From: Entomortierella parvispora
Lineage: Eukaryota > Mortierellomycota > Mortierellomycetes > Mortierellales > Mortierellaceae
Assembly (NCBI GenBank): GCA_963573315.1
Contig: OY752151.1
Span: 1,116,001-1,180,000 of the forward strand
DNA: 64,000 nt
Reading direction: 5' to 3'
The stretch's first letter is position 1. Every line of letters starts with the position of its first letter. Under the pieces are notes generated by a model that ran no database searches, was not told the DNA's origin, and worked only from the letters and a program-made list of their open reading frames with translations. Shown here in pieces: positions 22,595 to 34,256 of the stretch. The position numbers and the translations under genes are program-made.

Positions 22595-25500
22595 ATGGAC
22601 TCCAGTCAGGACGACCATGACCTCGATGGTATGATTGCAAACTCAATCTCACGCTCCAACAACTCCAATAATACCCGCGCTGGACGCTTATCCGCCCAAC
22701 TGGAGCCACATCAGTCCAACATCGACCCTTCTTCGCCCATCTACGGATTTGATGCTACCACGTCCGTCAACTCGCCTTTGGGCCACCCAGCGCTTCAGCC
22801 AGGGATGAGCCCCGCCATCCAACGAGGCACCTCTCTGGGACTGGCTCTTGGAGGATCAGGATTTCGAAGGAAGGCTCTTTTTGGACCTGAAGAAGAGGAC
22901 GAGGAAGAGGAACTCCTAGGAACCGAAGGTCTGGATCCAAAGCGCGTGTCTGGAAGCGGGAACGGTAAAACAAGAAAGACTGCACGGAAAGGATCAAAAA
23001 CATTTCAGACCTTGACACGGTCTGCAGACGAAGAGGACCATCCGGATGGAGATAGGATCGACGTTGTGGTGGATGAGGACGAAGACGAGGATGACGATGA
23101 GGAAGATGCAGATTCGGAGACACCACTGCAGCCACAGGAGCCCATTCGAGGATTGGAGTAGGTTTCTTTCTTATTTTTTTTTTTTGTTGATATTTTCCTC
23201 CAAGAACACACCTTGGGTCTCAAGATGGAAGTGGATAGCCCCACTGCGAGACATTGTTTATACTTTGCATGCATGGGCAGTGCACTGACTCTGGAACGTG
23301 GCCCGCGCCCGTTTTGTTTGCTTTGCTGTCTTTTTCACAGGAGTCGACACGACTTTAATTTCTTCAAGAACAGGAACCAGCCAGAGAGCAGGAGTAAACC
23401 CAACAGTTTCCTGACTCGACTAGGCGTCACTATACCCTCTGCCATAGGTGGCAGTTCTGGTGGATCCTCTGGGATGATGGGTGGCGCCTCAAGTCCAGGC
23501 TCTGGGAGGACAGGATCGCCACGGTTAGGAATCGGCCCCTTCAGCTCTGCTTCTCGGATGAGAAATCAAGGGCGATTCCCAGGGAAACTATTCTTCCCCA
23601 GGACTTCGTCGTATGGCCAGCCTGGCTCAGCAGGAAGCGTTGACGGTGGTACTTCTGTAGGAGGAAGTGACAACCTCGGCCCCGATTTCCCAAGTGCTGG
23701 AGACTCGAACCCAAGTCCAATTTACACTGGTGGACCAAACCCATACCATGACGACGCTGTAGACTGGGTGGTGGAGGGAACAGGAATGCGAGTTGCGTAT
23801 GACGACTTTACTACAATTGGTAAGAAATGACAATCCATACGTAACGATTCTCTATAGACCCTTCCTGACAATGCTAACTTGTTTGCACTTTACTGGCTTC
23901 GATAGATTGGATTCACGACTTTGCAGAAGAACGTCAACGGACACGAAGACTTCACCGTCAACCAGGAGTAGCGGGTCAAATTGCCGTCATGTACGACTGG
24001 GTCCAAGGATGGGTTGTAGTGCTGGCCGTCGGAATTGCAGCCGGTATTGTGGCTGGTGGCTCTGATATTGCCTCTCAATGGCTCGGTGACATCAAGGAAG
24101 GGTATTGCGACACTGCGTTTTATCTCAACAGAAATTTCTGCTGTTGGGGTCTGGAAGGTACGCAGGATCCGATATACATATATCTCAGTGGATCCAGAAA
24201 ATGCATCAAAGCTAACTCTACGCCAACTAATGTTCAATAGACGCCGAATGTATAGATTGGGTACCATGGAACAATGCAACATTTCTCGTCGGTTACGTTT
24301 TTTACATTATGTTTGCACTCACTTTTGCAACGACGGCTGCATACCTTGTCAAGACATTTGCACCTTATGCTGAGGGATCTGGTATCCCGGAGGTCAAAAC
24401 CATCCTCGGAGGATTTGTTATTCGTCATTATCTTGGCTTGGAAACCTTGGTGATCAAGACAGTGACCTTGGTTCTTTCGACAGCAGCTGGGCTCTCGCTG
24501 GGGAAAGAAGGGCCTCTTCTGCATATCACATGTTGTATCGGCAACATTTTACCACGAATCTTTCCAAAATTTAAGCGGAATGAGGCTAAGATGCGAGAGA
24601 TCTTGTCTGCAGCTGCATCGGCTGGTATCTCTGTCGCGTTCGGCGCTCCAATTGGAGGCGTTGTGTTTTCTTTGGAGGAAATGTCGTACTATTTCTCGTC
24701 CGATACGATGTGGCACTCTTTCTTTTGTGCCATGGCCGCTGCTGTTTCGTTGAAACTTATGGATCCGTTCAGGACTGAAAAGCTGGTCGTCTTCCAGGTT
24801 TCGTACGATCGTGACTGGCACTCGTTCGAGATGTTCTTTTACATGATTCTTGGTATCCTTGGAGTAAGTCCCTTCGGGCACATTTAGTTGCAGCTGAGCT
24901 TGACCTTGCCGCTTGAGAGACCTAACCACGCGTTATCTTGTAGGGCCTTTGGGGAGCATTCTTCATTCGAATGAATTTGAGGCTGGCGGCGTTCAGGAAA
25001 ACCTCGTGGCTGCGTTACTTTCCCATTTATGAGGTCTTTGCTGTGTGTCTCTTGACCGCTGTCGTGGGGTACCTCAATATCTTTACTCGGTAAGAGGGGA
25101 CCATATCGAGAACCTTCCGTTGAGCTTCAACGTACTTGTTGAATTTATATTTTTTCTAATACAACCACTGCTGTGATATATAGTGTGCAATCTCCAGAAC
25201 TTTTGGCCAATTTGTTCCGCGCCTGTGATAGCGGAACCATCAACTATCACGGCTTGTGCGAGTAAGTTTGGGAAAGTTTCCAATTGAAGTCCATTATGAC
25301 GGCACTAGTCTCTAACTTTTACGCTTATTGTTCCAATTAGTGAGGGCGGTGTCACCCTGCGTGTGTTTTCTCTATTTTCTGCGAGCGCCGTCAAAGGATT
25401 GCTGACAATTCTAACTTTTGGATTGGCCATCCCCGCTGGTATTTTCATGCCCTCAATGGTTATTGGAGCCTTATTTGGACGGGGCTTAGGCATGGTTGTC

Positions 25501-26379
25501 CAGGCTTGGCAAGTGGCACACCCTGGATTCTGGATCTTTGCATCCTGTCTTCCAGACGAACCCTGTGTCACTCCAGGTTCTTACGCGATGGTCGGTGCTG
25601 CTGCTTTCATGGGCGGGGTCACCCGCATGACTGTCTCCTTGGTTATTATCATGTTCGAGCTTACAGGAGCATTGACCTATGTATTGCCTATCATGATTGT
25701 CGGTATGTTTCGCTGTCTACAGACCGTGCTCTTTGTGGATGAAAAAGAAATGGCGCTAACACTGCTTCCAATATATTGGGACAATCTAGTGATGACGAGC
25801 AAATGGGTAGGCGACGCGTTTGGAAAGGAAGGAATCTTTGATGGTATCATTCTCCTGTGTGGCTACCCGTTCTTGGATGACAAAGAAGAGTACAAGCTGA
25901 ATACGATGGCTTCCCAGGTCATGACACCCGTTGAGGATATCGTAGTCGTGACAGCAACTGGAAACACACTAGACTCTCTGGACAATCTGTTGCATGAGAC
26001 AGCCTACAAGGGGTACCCGGTTGTAAATTCATTGAGGGACATGATGTTGGTGGGCTATATCTCCAGGACCGAACTTCGCTATGCTATTGACGAAGCCCGG
26101 AAACGAAACCTGCCAGGGAACACACCAGCAGGGAATGTGGTGCCGATTCTGGAGAACACCCCGGCGTTCATTGAGTTTCGGTTATGGATGGACCAGACGC
26201 CGATCACAGTGTCGCATCGGTTCCCAATGGATCAAGTCATTGTGATATTCAGGAAACTAGGAGTACGCTATGTACTTTGTACACAGCACGGACAACTCTT
26301 GGGACTGATCACGAAAAAAGACGTGTTGCGGCATTTGGCATCAATTGAACATCCTGAAGATCAAGAATTGGCATCTTGA
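22595..26379 (+). CDS. CLC-family chloride/proton antiporter (CLC-3/Gef1 type)
   Basis: Eight exons by my reading: 22595-23157, 23341-23819, 23906-24157, 24241-24863, 24944-25089, 25184-25261, 25341-25702 and 25790-26379, giving 1,030 aa. CLC antiporters exchange chloride for protons in endosomal, vacuolar or Golgi membranes. The three selectivity motifs are present: GSGIPE, GKEGPLLH (with the gating Glu of exchangers) and GIFMPS. SLEEMSYYF carries the proton-pathway Glu. Two CBS domains follow (VMTPVEDIVVV and FPMDQVIVIFRKLGVRYV). The first ~370 residues are a long acidic, disordered cytosolic head, unusually long for the family. The seventh intron (25703-25789) is 87 bp without an in-frame stop, so a naive reading keeps 29 extra residues; removing it restores PIMIVVMTSKWVGDAFGKEG as in homologues. 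Confidence 0.92.
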
Positions 26380-27112
26380 GTCTATCTTGTTTCCTTTGGA
26401 GGTATGATTTAGAAAAATAAATCATTGTACAAAGCGTGTGGAGATGGTCCAACTACGCGTCATTGGCTTGACTTTGATATAGTTTCCAGCCAATTGACGT
26501 AGGTGAGATACTGCTGAAGTCAAGACATTACTGCTCAGCGGCTCAGCAACCATCCTCCGGGAGATGCAGTTGCCGAATATCGCTTAAAAAGGGTAACGCT
26601 GACTAAAAAAGATCTACCAAACATGGTGTGCACTGCAAAGCCAAGTATAAAAGCAAGCGTGAAGAGATCTGATCGTCCGACTTTTCTGCGCCGCTCATCT
26701 GATGACATAGAGTCACTCTTCAAAAGAGAAAACGCTCTGTAAATCTGTCAGAGTTGCTTGTCAGGCTGCGCAAAATAAAGCCAAGATTCCGCGGCTCTTC
26801 TTGGACATTCGGAGACCCAACAAGGTACTCTGCAGCCACCCAAAAAATTTATCCGTTCAGTTTGGGAGCGGCTTCGCCCAAAATGGGGCAGACCGCCGTG
26901 TATCGTCGCCCTGCACTCATTCTTAATTCCAACTTTTTGTCGCTCCGTTGCTCAATAAATAAATAGTGGGGGGAATGACCTTTGAGAATCCCCCAACAGC
27001 CACCTTAGAAAGCAATAACACAGCCATCCCCAGTTATCGCACACATCCCACCTCTCTCTCTCCTTTTCTTTCCCATTGATACCCCTCCCCCACCCCTCAC
27101 TAAAATCACACA
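26380..27112. other. intergenic, promoter of the GST gene
   Basis: No gene is seen. Open frames at 26535-26723 and 26754-26966 are short and unrecognised. The last 100 bases before the ATG are C/T-rich (CTCTCTCTCCTTTTCTTTCCC), typical of a strongly expressed fungal gene. Confidence 0.55.
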
Positions 27113-28154
27113 ATGACTACTCCTTCCGTTGATGCTGCCCCCTCAGCTGTTGTCGAGACGAAAACGACTGTCGATTCCAAGACCTTGACCGATCTGATCC
27201 AGGCCAATGGCAATGTCCACAACCTGGTCTATTTTCCTTTCCATGGCCTCGTTGGTTGTCTTCGTGTCCAATTGATCCTCTTGGGCGAGCCTTACAAGTT
27301 TACATGCCTGAGCTTCCCAGTAAGAGTTGCTTCAATACCCCTCCCTCCGTCCTCTCCCCACTATATGACCTGTTCGCTCATCATTTGGCAATTGTGACCC
27401 TAAACTGGAAATATTGTACTGACCCCAAAAAAATGATTTTTAGGAGTGGATGAAAGAAAAGAGATTGACTCCTTTTGGCCATGTTCCCGTCCTGCGGGAA
27501 GAGACCCTTTGCGGCCAAACCTTGGAATTGGCCGAGATTACGTTGATTGAACAATTCCTTGCCCAGAGAAGCACTCTCCCTGGATCATCGTCGTTGTCGT
27601 TGTTGGGCAGCAACTTTTGGGAGGAGAACCAGATCAAGATGTTTACTTGCTCGAGCCATGCTTTGATCTCGTTCCTGATCCATAATACCACCTCGCTGCC
27701 TAACAAGGACGGTCGACCTGCTTTGTTTGAAATGTTCAAAAAGTCAAAACTGCCAGAGTGGATCGCTTTCCATGAAAAACACCTTCGTGCCAACGGATCC
27801 AACGGCCATTACGTTGGCGATCAGGTAAATTTTGTACCCACCTTCCCCCTCGCCATCCATCCATCTGTTAGGTCAATTACCTATTTTTCATCTCCAAGAA
27901 AAACTAGCACCCTTCTAACTCGAAAATGAATGTTCAAAAAAAAATAGCTTTCTCTGGCCGATATCAAGACGGGTACCATTGTTGAGCACTTGGTCCGCCT
28001 CTGCGGCGATGCCCCACAGATCTCTGAAGAACTGACTCCGGGTATCTGGGCCGTCAAGACACATCTGGAGACCATCCCTGCTTACGCCGAGTGGACGGCC
28101 TCGGCTCAGTACCAGCAGTTTACTGGCTCCAACATTGGCTTTTTTGGATTTTAA
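27113..28154 (+). CDS. glutathione S-transferase
   Basis: Three exons (27113-27319, 27444-27824, 27948-28154) join in frame to 264 aa. It conjugates glutathione to electrophiles or acts in related detoxification. Residues 35-105 form the thioredoxin-like N domain: a first strand (NLVYFPFHG), the cis-proline motif VPVL, and the glutathione-gamma-Glu contact region LELAEI (compare GQSxAI in GSTs). The remaining part is the all-helical C domain, with a long insert around the first intron-exon boundary (FLAQRSTLPGSSSLSLLG). The class cannot be set with certainty; the ELAE form and length suggest a sigma/pi-like fungal GST. The gene converges with ALDH7, 199 bp between stops. Confidence 0.8.
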
Positions 28155-28353
28155 CAGTACCATCCCTCTCCGCACGAGTTAGCCAGCACAAACCCTACTA
28201 CCCCTCTCGTAATTTACGAGTCTACTTGACAATGAACAAAACAATATTTGTGTCTGTACAAATGAGGTGGTTTATTGATGGCAAAAAAGAACGAAAATGA
28301 TCTAGGTATTCATGCGGATAGTGGGGGGAAGTGGGTGAGACGAGTTTTTGTTT

Positions 28354-30226
28354 TTACTCAAACTTGATACCCTGGGCGAGAGGGAGCTGTCCAGAGTAGT
28401 TGATGACACAGGTGCTGCGACGCATGTACTGCTTCCAGGCATCCGAGCCAGACTCGCGTCCACCACCAGTCTCCTTCTCACCTCCGAAAGCGCAACCAAT
28501 CTCGGCTCCGCTTGAGGGCAAGTTGATGTTGGCGATACCGCAGTCAGATCCAGAGGGTCCAACCCACTTGAAGAGGTGCTCGGGGTTGCGGGTGAACAAG
28601 GACGAAGAGAGACCCTGCTTGACAGAGTTGTTGACCTCAATAGCGTGCTCGAGCGACTTGATCTTCATGGTGTGCAAGATGGGGACAAAGATCTCATTCT
28701 GGACAACATCGGCATCGGCGCTAATGCTGGTGATGGTGGGGACGACAAAGTTACCGGGGCGGTCCAAGACCTCACCTCCAGTCAAGATCTTTCCTCCTTG
28801 AGCCTTGACGGCCTCGATACCCTGCTTGTAGTGCTCAACGGCAGCCTTGGTGTGGAGAGGTCCGCACAAGGTACCGGCCTCCAAGGGGTCACCGATACGG
28901 ATCGACTTGTAAGCCTTGACGAGCTTCTCGATGAACTCGTCATGAATCTTCTCGTGAAGGAGCAAGCGGCGGGTGGTGGTGCAACGCTGACCAGCAGTTC
29001 CGACAGCAGCAAACAAGACCGAGCGGAGGGCAAGGTCCAAGTCGGCATCGTCCATGACAACAATGGCGTTGTTACCTCCGAGCTCCAAGAGAGACTTTCC
29101 GAAGCGCTTGGCGACAGTCTCGCCGACCTTGCGACCGACAGCGGTGGATCCGGTGAAGGACAAGAGCTTGACACGTTCATCCTCAACCATGGATTGACCG
29201 ACATCAGCGCCACCGGCGACCAAGGAGCAAAGAGCGCCGGGGAGGCCGTTCTGGACAAGGACCTTCTCGAGGATCTTTGTCACGGCAACAGAGGACAAGT
29301 TGGTGGTGGGAGCGCCCTTCCAGACAACGGGGTTTCCGCAGACGAGAGCAATGGCCGAGTTCCAGCCTAGAGTCATTTAGAAAAAAAAAGAGGGAAAAAA
29401 AAAGGTACTAAAGTTAATAACCGAAAAAGGCAGGAAGGAGTGGAAATTCCCACGGGAAAGAACCACCCAGAGGAGGAATATACAAGGGCGTACGTACCAT
29501 AGACAGCTACGGGGAAGTTGAAGGCCGAGATGACGCCGACAGTTCCGATGGGGTTCCACTGCTCAATCATAAAGTGTCCAGGGCGCTCGCTGGGCACAAC
29601 CTGACCGTTCAAGGAGCGGCCGAGGCCGAGAGCATAGTCGCAGATGTCAATGTACTCCTGAACCTCGCCCTTTCCCTCTGGCAGGATCTTGCCCATCTCC
29701 AACGAGACAAGGGCGCCCAAGGGCTCCAGCTTGGCGTTGAGGGCATCACGCATCTGACGGACAATCTCGCCACGCTTGGGGGCAGGGGTCTCGCGCCACA
29801 TGACCTTGATGTCTTCCATCTTTTGAAGCGTCTCGTTCAACTCTTCGACGGTACCCTGCAAACATTGGAAATAAAAAAAAAGACGAGTCTCGTCAGCATG
29901 TGATGAAAACTCCCCAAAAAAAAGAATAAACGATCCGGAGATGAACAGAACTCTTGTCTTACAGTCTGGACACGACCAATGACGGAGCCATCAGCAGGGT
30001 TGATAGACTCGACCATGGGGCCAGAGCCACCCCAGGTGCCGTTGAAGACACCCTTGTTGTCGAACTGGAGATCGAGCTGGTCAAAGATGGCCTTGTGCTT
30101 GGGCGAGACCTTTGAGGAGGACGAGTAGTTGAGGACGGTCATGGAGCGGATCGCGGCTTTGGAGGCGGTGGAGCGGAGGAGGGTGGTCCTGTTCTGGGCA
30201 AGACGGCCGAGGAGCATGGAGGACAT
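28354..30226 (-). CDS. ALDH7A1: ALDH7 family aldehyde dehydrogenase (aminoadipate-semialdehyde type)
   Basis: Three minus-strand exons (30226-29963, 29855-29498, 29366-28354) join in frame to 544 aa. ALDH7 enzymes oxidise alpha-aminoadipate semialdehyde and other aldehydes with NAD+, in lysine catabolism and aldehyde detoxification. Visible features: [12 protein letters not shown] (cofactor site), [11 protein letters not shown] with the general-base Glu, [10 protein letters not shown] with the catalytic Cys, and the ALDH7-specific C-terminal stretch [20 protein letters not shown]. The first ~35 residues are Arg/Ser/Ala/Leu-rich with no acid, a probable mitochondrial presequence. Codons are strongly biased to C/G in the third position compared with neighbours, suggesting high expression. 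Upstream is a long polypurine/polypyrimidine tract (30240-30470). Confidence 0.92.
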
Positions 30227-31410
30227 GATGATTATACAGATTTAGATTTACAACAGGGGAGAGGGGAGAGAAGAGAGATGAATGGAATGAAGGAAGGGGG
30301 GCTGGAATGAGATGAGTTTTTTTTTTTTTGCGAGACAAAGAACAAGACAATAACAACGACGACGAGGACAATACCAAAAAGGGGGGAGGGAGTGGAGGGA
30401 GTGGGGTGAAGAGAAGAGAGAAGGGAGAGAAGAGAAGAGAAGAGAGAAAAGAGGGAAGGAAGAGGTTCTCGTTCTTTATATGTGTGCCCTTGTCTGACCA
30501 TCCCCACCCTCCTCTTGACCATCTACCACCCAACCGTCCCAGAGTCGGGGTCCTTCCCCGCCTCTTTTTCTGCGTGCTGCCCACGGAAGCGAGAGGAGCA
30601 GGGGATACAAGCGGTGGACTATGTCATGTCATGTTCAACTGCTACTCATGCAATGCACCCATACAGCGCAAGTGTGGGAAACTTCCAAAAATGGGTGAGG
30701 GTCGCATTTTGGCTCTGGAGCGAATGGAGTCACTTGCTGCTCTCGTCTGTGAGTGGTGGGCCCGTCTTTTTTGGTTTTCTCTCTTTTTCACTCTTTCTTC
30801 TTAGTCTGTCTGGCCAAATGGCCAATACAATCCGCCCGTTGTCATTCTTGGTTTTCTCTCCTCTTTTGCTGTTCTCTGTCTCTCCGAGTAGGTACTCTAC
30901 TCCACTGTACTACATGCTGATTGAGTCATCGAGGCAATTACCAACTAACCACTGCACGCGTCGTGCAACTTGACTATATACAATATGTAGACAATAATGC
31001 CCTGTCGATCAAAGACCCCGGGCCAGCAGCGCCTCCTTCACAGTACCCTCACCCCCATCTTTTGCAATCCAACAACTATCACTGGTTGCACACTACAAAC
31101 CTCTCTATATAGTGCCCGCCTCATTAGCGCAAGGTCAAAACCAGGGGAGAGTCAATGGCTAAGAATGGTAGTCGATATGCTTCGGCATTTGTCAAGAAAG
31201 GGAGAAGAAAAGAAATAAAAGACAAAGAGAATGCCAGGATCCGCAATTATTTTTTTTTTTTTTTGCATCCAGGCACAAAAAAAAGACGTGACGGGAAGGA
31301 ATCTTTTTTTTTTTTTTTTTTGACCCTCACCCGCATCCCATTGCACCACTGGACTCTAACCTGGAACAAAGGCAAAGGCGCAAAGGGACATTCAGGACAA
31401 AACTTGAACG
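30227..31410. other. divergent intergenic region with homopurine tract
   Basis: The first 250 bp form a nearly pure purine tract on the plus strand (pyrimidine on the ALDH7 coding strand), interrupted by a T13 run at 30318. Two further T-runs occur at about 31250 and 31305. Short frames here have no recognisable product. Confidence 0.6.
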
Positions 31411-33343
31411 ATGGAGACAACAGAACATCGCTCATGCGCATATGGACTACGCCATCAGGTACACACAGGAAATCATTCTGCACGCGTTTCTCTCACTTTC
31501 TCTCTCTCGTTCTTGATGCCACTTTTTTTGGCTGAATGGAAATCAATTGGATGCCGCAGGATTGAAGTGGCAGCAGGTCATTGACCAGTCATGTTTGCTC
31601 CTTCAATGCATCTGCTAGACACGGTGCCTTGCTGCCATAAAGTCGAATGATGGCAAGAGCAGGTTCATCATTGGGACGCAGGAACTCTTGAAACCAAACG
31701 AGGTAATGAATAAAGAAATGCATGAGGCATCGTCTGGATGACAAGGACAGAAGCCAAGACCAACAATCACTCAAAACAACAGGGTACAAGGACTAAGAAA
31801 GAGTGTATCCGTCATGCGAGTAGATTCATCTGTTGACCTTTGACGAGGATATGTTTGAGATCAGCGCAACGATATTCAGTCATCCCCATGAGGTTTGGGA
31901 TATCTCTGCGTCCAAGGAAGACCCAGATCTCTTTTTCACGTGCTATAGGCAAGGTAATGCCACCCACACAGAGCTCATGTTACAGCACAGATGGATGGCA
32001 TGGATCTTGCAGATGATACTCATGCAAATAGTCTATGCCCTTTAGTTATCGATGGCAAGAAATCGCAGAGCATGGCATCACTATGGAGAATGAAGCAGGA
32101 ACACAAGGGCGAGGAGTACTTTGATCTGGAACGAATGCATCAACATCAGTCCCGTGGAGAGCTGGAACTGGTCCTGACTTTGGATGTTGGCGATGGATCT
32201 GCCAAAAAGTATGTACTTGGGCTCCAACTGGTTTATCATCAGCTCTTGGGTTCCTTCTTTTCCGCAAACGGACGCTAATCGTCAATATTTTTATCTCCAA
32301 AGGGTCATCTGGCAGGACAGCACCGAGGTCATCTCTGTGGAAGACTCACGGATATGCATTTGGGACATTGACATCAAGCAAGGCACAGCCAAGGTTCGTG
32401 ATCATGTTGACATTCATTTACATTTTGGTGGCGCGCAATTTTTAGCTCCCTCTCAACAGAACTACCCAACATTGCCTTCTAGCTGACGGGATCAATCGCC
32501 ATCCCTGACCCGAATTTCAAATTTTCGAGTGCAGTCATGAACCCTCATGCGCAAGAAGTGGTGGCAGTATATGGGCGATCGATCCAGGGCTGGAACCTGA
32601 GTTCGTTAAAGCCAACATTCACCATCAAAGATTCACAGCCAGCTTTGATCCGTTGTCTGGACTACAATCCCAACAAACCCTTTCAGATCGCAACTGGAGG
32701 AGACGATGGCAAGGTCAGGATTTGGGATGTCCGAGAAACAGCTTCAGGGCCCATCATGACAATTCAGGACCATACACATTGGTAACTGATCAGCTCACTT
32801 CTGTTGTGCAGGTAGCATGTTTACCCATTATCTTTACTCATGTGCTATCTGCTCTTTGCTGTCTGTCCTTTTGTCCTTTGCAGGGTATGGTCGGTGGCGT
32901 ACAACAAGTTCCACGATCAACTGGTGCTGACTTCAAGTTCAGACTGCCAAGTGAACTTGCAAAGCATTGTATCCATCTCTACAGGTGCCGATTACAAGTA
33001 CGGCGATGATGACCGCAATGAAGATGATCAGCCCCAAGGTGAAGAAGAAGATCTAGCAGAAATCGGCCAACAAGAGTAAGAAAGGACTTCAATTTTGGCG
33101 GGCTTTTTTTTATTCAAGAATTCTTGGGAGTAGCACTCAACAATTTTTTTTTGTCTTGCATTATTTTTAAAAAGTGCCCCGACGGACGGTTTGGTCCACG
33201 CATTCGACCAACATGAGGATTCAGTTTATCAAGTCGCTTGGAGCAGTGTCGACCCATGGCTATTTATGTCCCTGTCTTACGACGGTCGAGCAGTAATGAA
33301 TCAGGTTCCAAGCGAAGAAAAGTTCAAGATCATTATGAACTAG
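31411..33343 (+). CDS. EIPR1: EIPR1/TSSC1-like WD40 protein
   Basis: Eight exons (31411-31458, 31619-31702, 31824-31953, 31986-32208, 32303-32393, 32483-32781, 32884-33075, 33175-33343) join in frame to 411 aa. EIPR1 binds the EARP and GARP tethering complexes and acts in endosome-to-Golgi and dense-core vesicle traffic. The assembled protein follows the family from end to end: YGLRHQ at the start, [65 protein letters not shown], and the final [18 protein letters not shown] with SYDGR. The first exon encodes only 16 residues. One intron (31954-31985) is only 32 bp in this model, which is very short; a slightly different junction there is possible. Confidence 0.85.
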
Positions 33344-34256
33344 TCCAATAAAGTGTATCGAGGAAAATATTGCGATAGAAAACCTTCCATTGGCGGAGTG
33401 CGGAAGAAATGCTCTCTCGCCCACGGACTCGAGTGTGGGGAAACGAGTCGCCGCTGTCTTCTCGTTCAAATGCGGCCAATCAGCATGGTGGGGTCACGTC
33501 CCTCCCCCAAGAATCCAGGCACCGACTTGTCCACTAATTCCTGATTGGAGATGCCACCTGGGCACTTGGGTATGGAAGCAAAATCGCAAATAGGACATGA
33601 TCCTGTTGGAGGAAATCATTGCTTGAACAAACACAGCACCCACGTTGGCTCGCATGCATACCAGAAACAAAGGTAAGACCAGATGGCCCTGGACACCTTG
33701 TGTGTACGACCAAACAGTCGACTGCCCATTGGACCATTTGGCTCTCTTCGCTCACAAGAGCTCCTTGCTTCCTTGCTTCCTTGCTTGCACATCCAGCGCC
33801 CTGGGCGGATGGACGGGTGGGTTTTGTTTGCCTGTGGTGCGAACTCAAACACCACGCGCTGTCAGCCTTGCAGCTCTGCTCTCTGGTTCTTTGGCTTGCA
33901 GGTGGCAGCACAGGCACTCTTTGTCTGCACCTGTCCGTGTGTGTTGCTTGCTCCTGGGCACAACCACCCAACACAACAGCAACACGCCCTACCAGCTCAG
34001 TGACAAGGAAACAGAGCTAGCTGTGAGTGCCTCTCTGCCCGTCCCTCTTCTTCCTCTTTCCCATCTTCATCATCTCTGTTGCATCGCGCATCCTCCACCT
34101 CCTTCTCCTCCTCCTCTTCTCTCCATTCCGTCGCCTGCTTGAGCGGCATTTCAACCTCTCCATCGACAGACAGTTGACATCACCCCTGTCTCTCATCTCA
34201 TCTTTCCCGTCTACTTCCCCCCCTCTACCTCCACAAGCAACTCTGGGTAATACTCG
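33344..34256. other. intergenic, promoter of the Pps1-like gene
   Basis: No gene is seen. Overlapping frames on both strands (33534-34142) have no recognised domains. A pyrimidine-rich stretch from 34027 to 34250 looks like the leader of the next gene. Confidence 0.55.

Noticed and set aside
28576-29370. A 264-codon open frame on the plus strand opposite ALDH7
   Set aside because: It is the antisense shadow of a gene with strongly C/G-biased third positions; no domain and no promoter of its own.
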